Below are positions 46,845 through 58,218 of a stretch of 64,000 nt of DNA, piece by piece. This DNA is from Trichuris trichiura. Its lineage: Eukaryota > Nematoda > Enoplea > Trichinellida > Trichuridae. The stretch lies in assembly GCA_037903355.1 (NCBI GenBank), contig JBAJFE010000014.1, forward strand, positions 3,720,001 through 3,784,000, in the 5' to 3' direction. Both the position numbers and the translations under genes were made by a program. Position 1 is the stretch's first letter; every line of letters starts with the position of its first letter. The notes beneath the pieces were generated by a model. That model was not told the origin of the DNA, searched no databases, and saw only the letters and a list, made by a program, of their open reading frames with translations.

Positions 46845-47532
46845 TATTTATTGATCATCACTACGTGACTGTACGCATCAAGCCAGTTACCGCATGGAAC
46901 AAAACGTTTTACAACGAAAAATAAGACGGTTGACAAAATCAATGCATCACATATTTACTGAGCTTGTAGTTAGCAACTGGTAAGCTCGTTGCATGACGAC
47001 TTACTAATCAGTAAATGTGTACTGTAAAGCTGAATGTTCACGGCAAAGCGGCATTTTTGATTCAAACGCTGAGGTTCTATAAGGGAGCACTGATTCTGCA
47101 GCTCCATGAATATTTTCTAATTAAAGCACAATCGTTATCCTATGCATAATTGTGACATGATATTACAGCAGCAGAGATAATTAATCCAATAGATAAAATG
47201 TCTTGAAGTTAAGTCGATCAAACGAAACGTAGATAGCTAGATCATGGCTAACGCTACAGGAATCACATCTTCAAAAATTGTGAAAACCGGTGGTTCCCAA
47301 CGATCAGCTTTCCAAGGCGGATTATGTGCGTAAACGAAGTATACCAAAAAATACGTACTTGATTATACCTTACCTATTTGCATATTTTCGTTCGCGTTGC
47401 AGACAGTGTTGCTTTAACTGCAGGTATGCCATGTGCAGTTTCCTTTCGTAACTTATTTGTTAAATTAGTTCGTTTTAGGTTGCCTCCTTTTCTATAAGGA
47501 GCTTCTACACGCTTTTATCGTAAACGCGCGCA
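46845..47532. other. 5' flank of the acetyltransferase gene; no other gene
   Basis: AT-rich. A possible acceptor (TTTTAG, about 47479) before the ATG could end a 5'UTR intron. Confidence 0.35.
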
Positions 47533-48153
47533 ATGGAATTGCACCCTCTGCACAAAGTACCAGAGTATTTGGAAGCTTGCGTTGACTTGTTGAACAAACA
47601 GTGGCCTAGGTCCCGCGAAGCTCGCTTGAATAGCTTGGCGAAATCGAACGACGATTTTCCGCAGTCTCTAGTGCTTATCCACTCTGCGGCCCGACAGTTA
47701 GTCGGTCATGCCAGACTATGTCCAATGCCTCAGTACCCTACGTATTGTCTTATCGAATCGGTGATCATTGAACCAACTATGCGCAATTGTGGAAGGGGAA
47801 GGTTCCTGATGGATTCATGCGAACAGTTCGCTGCCCAGCGCGGCTATTGTTATATGTACTTATCAACCCGGGAATGTCAAGGATTCTACACACGTTGTGG
47901 TTACAAGTGTTGCGGGCCGTTATTGACGGTAGGCTCATCGGGAATGCTCTTTAATGACGAGCGGGTCAAATTTCTTCTTGCTAAATCGGCGCAGCAGCAG
48001 CAGCAGCAAAAGTGTGTAGCGAAAGTTCGCACGATAAGAGGAGCACCATGCAGCGGTCCTGGCCCGATTCCATTTACAATGCAATGTAAGATATCGGTGA
48101 TTCCCTGCCTTCCGGTGTGCATGGTGAAACGCATTAGCGAAGACGATGCATAA
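47533..48153 (+). CDS. NAA80-like N-acetyltransferase (GNAT family), intronless
   Basis: NAA80 (formerly NAT6/FUS2) acetylates the processed acidic N-terminus of actin in animals. 206 residues from ATG 47533. The N-terminus has HPLHKVPEYLEACVDLLNKQ followed by WPRSREARLNSL, characteristic of the family. The GNAT core follows with LVGHARLCP, CLIESVIIEPTMRNCGRGRF (acetyl-CoA loop; the usual RGxG pattern reads RNCGRG) and LMDSCEQFAAQRG, then YLSTRECQGFYTRCGYKCC. After residue 155 comes a run of six glutamines and a glycine/proline-rich tail in place of the longer proline-rich segment of vertebrate NAA80. AATAAA lies at 48329. The single-exon structure contrasts with the intron-rich neighbours. 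Assignment to NAA80 rather than another GNAT rests on the N-terminal WPRSR motif. Confidence 0.87.
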   Translation: MELHPLHKVPEYLEACVDLLNKQWPRSREARLNSLAKSNDDFPQSLVLIHSAARQLVGHARLCPMPQYPTYCLIESVIIEPTMRNCGRGRFLMDSCEQFAAQRGYCYMYLSTRECQGFYTRCGYKCCGPLLTVGSSGMLFNDERVKFLLAKSAQQQQQQKCVAKVRTIRGAPCSGPGPIPFTMQCKISVIPCLPVCMVKRISEDDA

Positions 48154-48328
48154 GATTTATTTCCTGCCTTTGCAAATGCAGTTGTGAGCTTCGTGAACAT
48201 TTCCGTTAATATACCTTCACACTGTTTTTTAGAAGATGCGCTTATGAATGATTGCTGCTATACTTGTTTACTTTCGTTTATCCGTGTAGTATTCTTAGCC
48301 AACGCCGGTTGTTCATACTGTTCTTAGT

Positions 48329-48334
48329 AATAAA
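48329..48334 (+). terminator. Poly(A) signal of the NAA80-like gene
   Basis: AATAAA about 175 bp after the stop codon, followed within 15-20 bp by a T-rich stretch. Confidence 0.6.
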
Positions 48335-48339
48335 CTTAT

Positions 48340-50036
48340 TTCACTTGTGCAGAATACTGCCCGTTGAATTAATCCGTAAGTTGGTACATTTTTTACGGTA
48401 TTAGTTCTTTCCTACTAAATTTCTCATTCGATCTATCAAGTGCCTCTTCGAATTACCGCCTACGAAAGGCGAGACCTCAAGCAAGCTATGCAATGATAAA
48501 GAATGTAAACGAAGTTAACAATCAAAAACTTCCTGGGCATCAAATTAACACGTCGCTAAACACTAAGATTAAGTTCTAAAATGTTGATGCATTAGTCGTA
48601 ATTTCTGAAGCAGAAACATTGTTGCAGTAAAGTAGCCTTATTGAGTTTCTCTGTGAAATACGGATGCCAGCCAAGTATCTGGAGCAAAGTTTGTTTGCCC
48701 AGCTTTAATCAAACTTACGTTCTGAGAAAGGGTGATTGCCACACTATGGTTCAGGGCTACGTTTGAAAAGCAGGAACTTAAGATCACTGTATTATGAAAT
48801 ATGACAGGCGATAAATTAATCCCCATTTGGATGGATGGTGCTTGATTTTCATGAGCCCTCGGAAAGTGTTACGAAGTTACAGCATTTTCAGAAAACGGCA
48901 GGCCAACAGTAATTTTTTAATTCGCATACGACGAATTTTAGCGACCGATTTCAAAGACTTTGACAAGCAGCTTTGTAATGGCCAAGTTCCTATGCGTTTC
49001 ATACTAGCGCTGTTGCCTCATTTGATGATTCTTTGAACTTTAATGCGAATAGCTTTTGCGGTGAAACATTTTCAATTTTAGTTTCATCACTAACCTGCAA
49101 TTTAAACATTCTGTATTGCGTCAGATAATTCCCATTTAAAACATGGAATATAGAAAGATGGTAGAAATTTCACAACATAAAGCAAGTATACGTTTTTTGT
49201 TTTCTAAACTGGAGCTTCTTGGTTGCCTTGATTATTTGCTTTGTGATCTACAATAAATGAAAGCAGGTTAGTGAACTGCTACAAGCAAAAATCTTTTATG
49301 AAACGGTAGAAAGTGAAGTAGCTCATCTCTCAAAGTAACCATTTCTTGAGTAAATTGGAAGATCGGCTGCGTTAACTACTGACGTAAGGCATGCTAAATT
49401 TTCAGCAAAGGGGTAATCTAAGCTTCGTGACCGGGTAAGTTTTGGCATTTATTATGCTGGAAACGATGGGGTAATCAAGGAGTAAAAAATGGACAAAATA
49501 ACCTTTCTGATTGACAGAATATTCGTTCAGAAACTTTACGTAATCACTTGCACAAATTTATCTTGTAAATTCTTAATTTGTTACTGTAGCACGTTTTTAG
49601 GAAGTGAGAAAAATTAAGGTTATAGTTCAACGTATGAATTTTTTGCAGAGTTGGCTGTGCTGCAGAAAGATTAGAAATGTTGTGAATATTTTCTGCGGTT
49701 ACGTTTCCAGAGATGTTGTTTTTGCTGTGGTATCTGCGCCCAAGTCTATGTGATGCTGTAAATGTGAAATCACTGCGTGAATATAGTTAACGCAGCTAAC
49801 CCTCGCGTTTCTCTTGATTAGTCACACGTGAACTATGCAGTTCGCAGCTCGTCATTTCATCACGACCTATCAGTTAGTTCTTCCAACTTCGCAGAGCCTT
49901 AATGTTCAGCAGTGCTTTGTACTAGGAAATGGATTTGTCTCGAGAGCGTGTCGTAACAGTCTTGTGAGCACTTCGTTGCTCAATGAGTTTTCATTTTTTC
50001 TTTTATTGCTTATTGAATACAGTTTTTAGAAGCGAA
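48340..50036. other. Upstream flank of ALIX; no recognised gene
   Basis: AT-rich, with short open frames (48827-49036, 49835-50029) that lack domains. It should hold the ALIX promoter; no element could be assigned. Confidence 0.35.
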
Positions 50037-53000
50037 ATGGTTGCGCGGCTAGTAGGTGCGCCTTTGAAGAAGTCTTACGAAGTCGACCTCGGCGGTCCAC
50101 TGCGCTCTTACATAGCCTCATCCTATAGTACTGAAGATTGCCCGACAGACAGTGCGGCTGTGAATGAGTTTTGTCGTCTGAGAAGTAAAGCCTGCTGTGT
50201 GCAGCACGATAAACAGGAAGGAAGCTTGGAAATACTCTACCGGTTCGTGTTTTTGCCACTTCTTGTTTGCTCTGTATTTAATCACAAACATTTATCTGAT
50301 TGCATGCTGTAATACAGGCCAAGTTCCGTGTAAATTCTAATAATGATACCTGAGTGAAGCATAGGAACTCTTCGAGTTATCCTTTGCTTAACGCGATTAT
50401 CATTATATGAGAATTTGTATCAGTAATTATGCTAGCATTGCGAAAATTTCATGCACACAGTCAAATTGAGCCTGGAGTATCAAAAATTAATATGGAATTT
50501 TGCTTGTCATGAGCGCGTATGATAGGTGCTAGTCTATAATGTTTTGTTATTTCTTGATGTATGAACTAATGTGTCATAACATTAGACGTTATCAACACTG
50601 GCACAGATGCACCTACAGACCGTGCTAGTCATAGCTGACAGAGATAAAACCAAACGTAAATATTCCCTAGGAAATAATGTGGCTTCATATAGATTGACAC
50701 CATACAGATGCATTTTTCGAGAAATGAATCGCAATAGGTCAGACGGAAATGGCCATGTGTTTTCTAAATGTTGCATTGCGTGTTTCTTGTTCACGTTCGA
50801 GTTGTAACGTCAAGATGATCTTGCGGTCTTTGTCGTCTTTCTTAGCCTGGTGAAAGCGTGGAAGACGAGGCTGAAAATCTTCACGTGTCCCAGTTCTGTT
50901 CAATGACTAGTAAATATTCATAATGCCGAACAGTTATTAGTAATAAATTCGTCTGTTTTTTTGGGCATTTGCTTGCTCGTGAAAATCCGTTTAAAATAAC
51001 CGTATGGCAGAACTGTAGGTAAAATATTTTACGTTGTTGGCGAATAAAAAGATTTGAAGACTGCTTTTGGTTCATTCGAAGAAATTCTCCTGATTGGACA
51101 AGTGGGGAAACGGCGTGGATATAAACGCATTAGAACTGTGCTGGAAGTTTCTATGTCATCATTAAAGTCGTTTCCTAAGCATTCGTCGCGCAAAACGTTG
51201 TGCTTGTGACTCACGGAAATCAATAGCCAGTGCATAAATAAACGTACTAAGGTTAGCATTTTTGAATGGTAGTTCGCCTGTTACAATTTGAGAGGCTAAT
51301 TTTTTGCTTAGGATTTTTCTAGTGCTGCTGGCAGTAATTTCGATGACTAGTCGTATACTTTACAGGGCAGGACTAATACGCCAACATAACTCATTCACAG
51401 CAATTTTTACGCCTAGCGCAATGCCCATTACATGCGGGTGGCATGACCTGTCTGTGGTTAACCGTCGTCTGAAGACGTTAAGTGGGAAATATCAGTAATG
51501 TTCGACTCATGTTTCAAATTGCTGGCGGTTTTCAAAAGCGTATTGAAGTTTCGTGTTGTCGTATTTCGTGAATCATCCCTTTGTCTAATGTGATTATCCA
51601 TGTTGTTTGCGCTGCAGGTAACTAACGAGGAGCTGTCTCGATTGTCAGATCGTCTATCGCCGTTTCATCCGTATTTCTCAGGCATCCTTTGCTTTATTTA
51701 CGCGTGTCCTCAAGGAGAAAGATCAATCACGCTGACAGGCTAGGCTGCCAAGTCGAACTCTTTCACTAGCTGATTTCTAATAGCTTTTACTTTCGAAAAT
51801 AACATCGTCTGTAATTAAGGAGTGATGACTCAAGCAACGGTTTTTCGGTAAAAGAGTTTGCATTGGTCGCACGTATTTACCGAAATCTTTATTGCAATAT
51901 GTTTATACGATTGTTATGTGTTATTTCTACTTATTAACATTATTGTATGGAAAAGCTACCCGTTCGAAGATTTTTATTGCGAAGCTTTCAAGGATCACCC
52001 GTCCCCATCTTCAGCGCAGGAGAACTTACTACTTCTACTTATTAACATAATTTCTTGTCAAGTCTAATTTATAAAGTACGCTTCCATTTTGGCATGTACA
52101 AACAATTAAAAACGACCCAGTGCTATGTGATACGTTCAGTATTATTCCACCGTTCGTATCTTAAGACTTGACTCAATGCATCTTCCCCAGGAGAAATGAA
52201 TGTGAGATATTTTTGCACGCAGAATGACCCATCGCAGCTGAGTAGGACACCAGCGTCAGCGCCACGTACAGCTTCATTCAAGTCGCTTCATCTCGACAAA
52301 TTGCTCTCAATGGGCCGCTGAGCCATGGATGTTTAACCATAATCGGTTCAACGTCAAAGGCGCTGAACGGCCGATGAATCCTGAAATGAAAAGTAGTCGC
52401 AGTCCAGTCAGTGCTCTGGACCTTCTATAACCTACCTACCCTGCAGAAACGTCATTGGAACGTCCTCGACCGAACGGTGCTTGTAACACTTGAACGGGCT
52501 GCCGCGAAAATAGTTGAGAAATCCCAGCCTTAATTAAGAGTGCTTATGGAAGTCACCAGTCTTTCTCCACTGCTGACGAGAAAGTGGAGGTATTCTTTCT
52601 TCACAACTCTTTCCTACAGCTGCAGTTATTTAATCAGAGCATTTCAAAGTGCATTAAATGTCCTTAACTTCATCTGCCCTTTGGTATGCTTAGTGTTGCT
52701 CTTGATGCTTAGTTTTGGAAGCAGCGGATCAGTTTTAAGGAAGCATTTCACGCTTCCAGCCGCACTTATCGCCTAGCTGCTACATTTGCTGAAGTCTGAA
52801 TGTACCAGCGCATGTTGGATGTTATAATGGTAGGAGGCTCTAATTTCAATGCTTCGCTGCTGTTGATGTAGAAGATAAAGTTGTCCAAAATGTGGCAAAG
52901 AAATTCTAAAGGAGAACTTCCTTAACGTCATCTTCGATCACGTCGTGGAAACATAGACGAGAGCGCAGTACTCTAGCTGGCGATTAACTGAGAAGATAAT

Positions 53001-56000
53001 GATAGTAATGGCAAGAGAAGCTTAAAACTGGCGGAGCACCAGGTCAAGGAGGGCTTGAAAAATGTGTTCCAGTTGTTCATCAGGCACAAACATTGAAAAA
53101 GTAGTCTACTATTGTGATTCCGTGGGTCACTTAAAAAAAATAGTAGTACACCTGGGTCCAGTGGAAGCTTCGTTTGACCATGCAAAGATAAAGGACTGTT
53201 TCCCAGAAGAATGGTTCGAGTTCAAGCACCTGCAGTTCCCAAGCCTTGACTCTCAAAGCTCTGAGGCACTGAGACGCTGACGCCCGCTTAATCTTAATAT
53301 TGAATATCTTACAAAGTATTACCTGAAACTAAAAACCAGTTTTTCTAGCGCTCCCAGTTTTCTAGGCATAAACCTGAATGTGTAAGTCCGCCTGATGCCC
53401 TACAGTTTACATACAGTTTCAAATACCTTGTGGCTTCATTGCTGTGGGTACTATGTAGCAATGTCATCTTTAGTAATCATCACTTCTCGGTGTACGAATA
53501 GAGAAGAACAAGGGTTTTCTTGAATTTATTTATAATTGTATTTGCTTAATTAGTGTTCCAAATAGTGCGTCTCATTTTTTGTATTAACATTTGCTCATAT
53601 GATTTAAAGAAAACAATGTAAATGTTGAGAGAAAGATGTTTCTTCTTTGCTACTTCATACTGATATTATATTACCAGTTTTACGATGGTTGCTTCTGTGC
53701 TAAACTTGTGCAGGCTTCTGTCTATTTCCTGCGCAACTAATTACGTATGCAGGCGAACGACCGTATCTGCGATCGCTTCGCCCCCAAGTGGTAAGCTTCA
53801 GCATGCGCCATGGGAGCAGAGGCGATATAAAACTAAAATCTTTAACGCGGCTCGGCTGCTTCTCGCTTTGTTGATACTTTCTGATTCAGCTCTCCTAATC
53901 TCTCACTTACCGTATTTTTCTGCAGAACGCTGATCTCTATGTCCTTCTCTCCGTGCGAATGTATTAGCAGGCCATTGCGATGGGTCTGTGTTACTGAGGT
54001 ATCCAAAAGTTTTCAGCCTTGACTGGTCCCAGGTTACTCAGCGTATTAATGTCTTGATATGGTCAGGTGTGAAGCCTCTGAACTTGAGTGCACTTCTCAC
54101 ATGGAGATTTCACTCTCTTTAAGCTGTTTGGGTGCACCTTTTTAAGAAACGGTTTAAAGGAGCTCTCACCGACCTACTTATGCTAGTTTCCGTTTTAGCA
54201 TTTCGTTCCTAAAAGTTGCACCTTCAGATTTCTGTGCAGAGGATAATAGCTGTGCGTAATTTACCAACAGTAAAGGGTATAATTTAACAAATGGAAACAC
54301 TAATCGCCTGTAGCTGCAACCGCAGTGCGTGATTTGCGCAACGGTGCATTGTTCTGCAGATGCAGAATCGTATGACTGATCTTCCTTTGGCCTGTCTCCT
54401 TCATTTCTTCACGAAATTGGAAGAAAGTTTACGTAATACTGACCTGTAATGGTGTTATTATTTTTCAATGAGTCGATTGGTATGATTCTTTTCACATCAC
54501 AGAAAATTGTGGTTAAAACCCTTCCGGCCCGCGGTTCCATATGGGAAATGGCGTATGAAATTCTTAGTGTTCTTTGTTGTTCTCAGTATCCTGAGGTTGT
54601 GGTGATGAATCCACAAGTCATCGCCAGTCACAATACCCCTAGAAAGTTTTCTTTGGCTTTCTGGAAGAGCAGCAAAGTTTTCTTCCTCAAACAGTCAACT
54701 CAAGTGGCAAAAGAGCTTTTGAGACTCATTGTGCTGTAACCTTGCCATTCAAAAATAGTTGTGGAAAATTCTTCTAGCTGACTTATATGAAAGCCGAGCA
54801 TCTAGCATGATTTGTGCAATAGAAACACTTATGTTCTGTAAATCCATCTTTACAACCCCGTCATTTGGGATCGTCTCAACTGGTTGACCAGTCCCGCCTC
54901 CAATGGGTTTTCTTCCCCGTCGAAACACGTGAATCCAGGATTTCACTTGGCTGTAACAAACAACTTTTTCCTTGTAAACATTCTGCAACCTTAGGCAGAC
55001 TCCTTTGTTCAAAGTTTTTCACGGAACAGTAACTCAAAAACAGCTCTGCTTGGAATGCACTTTTGCCATTTCTTCTAAAATTCATTCTTTAACAGCTCAA
55101 CCGAATTTCACGAATATTTGCGTGCCAACATAAGAGGTTTCAAGCCACAAGATCGTTTCAAAACATTTTAGAGATTTGAACTATGGGAGCGAAAGCCACA
55201 TAGTTTTTGGAGAGCCATGTAATATGCTTTTGCAAATAACCTGCTAACATGTAGCGATACGCGTAATGTTCAATCAAGCTGTGCAATTTAAAAAAAGCCC
55301 CTTTTGAAGATTCATTTCATCAGCGTAATTATAGTGTTCCAGAAGCTCTGAAGTATCAACATACTTGTTTTAATTTTTTTTTTGTTATTCAACGATCCAT
55401 TAATCTGGTGGTTATAGTTTCATTTTTCCGTCGATATGAAACCATGCGACGATTAAAGTCGTATCTGCAGCTATTTGTTTAATATCAAACTTTGAAAGTT
55501 ATTTTTGAAGCTTTTTTTACCAACCGTTTGGAAATGTATACCTTTAAGCATGAAATAATTCTGTTCTATTTATTCTGCTCATTTTTTGTCGCTATATATT
55601 CTCGCGTCGGTTAAGAAAGTTTCTTTTGATTGGTTTTGCGCTTTACAAATCTTTGAATAAACGCTTGATTAATGTCGCGAGTTATTTCCTCTGTCCTGCG
55701 CGGAGATTAATTTTGCTTTACTTTTCTTTCATCTTTAGTCTTTCTTGGGAAAACAAACAAGAGTTAATGCTGAAAAGAAAACCAATAAGATAAAACAGCA
55801 GGGACTGTTTCGCGTTTTCAAAGTGCATTAAATAACCGTACTTAAATAAGGGTTCATTTGACCAAGGCATCAGTCTTCGAAATAACGAAGAAGTTATTGT
55901 TTTACTACCAAACGATTATGTACGCATACCACAATTAAATGGCTCGCAAATTACTAGCGGTGATTGCTGTTTCGTAGGGTAACTGGCTTCGGTATTTTCC

Positions 56001-58119
56001 GTTGGTAGTAACGAACCCAGCTTACTGCCCTTCTGACTAATGACGGGTGGCTGTGTGCGGCGCGAATCACAATGTTTTGTATATCTCTTTTCCTTGAGTT
56101 AAGCTTCAGGGCAAACCAGTATTTCCACATAACTTTCCCCATATCTTTAGGTATTATGATCAGCTAGTGGCCCTGGAGGGAAAGCTGCCCTTAACGCCAA
56201 GCCAGATTCCCGTGCCATTCAAATGGAAAGAAGCTTTCGAAAGGAGCCTATTTGGCAAAGCATCGCTAAGTAAGGCTTTTTTTACAGTTCGCCTTTTCTG
56301 ATGTTTGATTTTTAGCTATTTGTTCGGGCTCTTACGAAAAAGCTTGCGTTTTGTTTAACATAGCTTCGCTGCAGAGTCAAGTGGCCGCGGCCCAGCGGTT
56401 CGATGTTGATGATGAGCTTAAGCTGGCTACCAAATTATTTCAGGTTAATAAAGGGTAAACTATTTTTTGATGCTCTTATTTGGAACTTTTAGCAAAGCGC
56501 AAGCCTTTATGCCTACCTGAAAGATAATATTATGGCAATGGTTCAGCAGGAGCCGACGGCAGATCTGATGCCAGAAACACTGCAAACTTTATCAATGTTT
56601 ATGTTGGCGCAGGCGCAAGAAGCCTTTTTCCTGAAAGCGTCGAAAGGTAGCGATGAAATTCTCTCCCTGTAGTTTTTTACATATATATGTATATTGCATT
56701 TCTTGTTTTATAGAACTTAGACCCACTCTTGTTGCAAGAATTGCTTCTGAATGTGCTTCCATGTACTACGAAGCGAATAAAATGCTGTCTCGAGAAGGTT
56801 TCAAGAGCATGTGGGATAAGGCAAGTAGCCAAAATAGAATTGAGTTCATGTAAACTGTATTTTCGCTAGGAATGGATACCTTTATCCGGTGGAAAGTGCT
56901 TTGCCTTTCAAGCATTGGCGCAGTACTACCAATCGCTAATGGCAAAAGAGTCAAAAGACGTGGGAGAAGAGCTTGCTCGACTTCAATATGCTGATGAGTT
57001 AATGGTGATGGCGCAGGAAAAGTTAACTGGTCAAAATGCGCAACTATTCCATAATGAATCTGAAATCATCCACAAGGCCTACTTGGCAGCGAAAAAGGAC
57101 AACGACTTCATTTATCATGAAAAGATTCCTAGTATCAAGTCGGTTCCACCAATTGCAAAGACAGTTCTTGCTAAGACCTCGCCTTTGCCTTCTCAAATGA
57201 GTTCGAAATTTCATGGTATGAGCTGAATGTTTTGTTGGCAAGTCCTACACTACAGGCAAATGTTTGTACTTATGACTTAATGGTCATCATATATCAGCAT
57301 TCTTTAAACAAAGCGTTACTAGTCAGCCTGCTGAGAATTATTAGCAGCTGGTGTTAGCGTACCTTTTTTCTAAGCTTTTATGCTGACAGTTTAAGTGAAT
57401 GCAAGTATCTTACCATTTTCCACTTCTGATTTTATTTTAAATTGGTTTGATGAGAAAGCAATAGTCGGACATTCGTGTGGCTGCTTAGGGTTTTCGCAGT
57501 TGATTAGCTTATACGTGATCTTTCTAAATCGTGAGTGATTTGTTTGTGTAATAAGCCGAAATGTTTGCATTGTAATTTGGAGAGGATATTGTTTTTATAT
57601 TGAAAAAGCGCTATCTGACAGCGTTATTTTGAAATAGTGCTACCAAAGAAAGGAAACCATCTACGGAGATGTTACTAGTATCGCTCACACAGCTCCACAA
57701 AATTCTGAGTTCTAAGGTATTACCCGAATCTATACACGACAGAAGGATGATCAAAAAACCGTTACGCTAGAGTCCTAATACCCTAACTACTTTATCCTTC
57801 ACTTTTAACGGCTTATCTTGGTATGCTCTTTACACTTGTTTCATTTAGTTTCAAATTCATTCAGTATTTTTCGCTCCTTCTCATCGTGAATCTGTCAATA
57901 CACGCATGTCTTTAATTTTATCTCCTATTTGTCATTCAAGAATTATCTAATCAGCCTGATTTTAAACCCAAACTGTAAATCTCTTTTTAAAGTATCATAT
58001 TCTACCTGTACGTACAGGTCCGTTGACCTTACACGATCCATCTTGAAAGCTCTGATTCATGGGAAAAAGATAATTATACTTTGCTTTTTTCTTTTATTAC
58101 GGATATCCCGTTATCAAAC

Positions 58120-58218
<99 letters not shown>

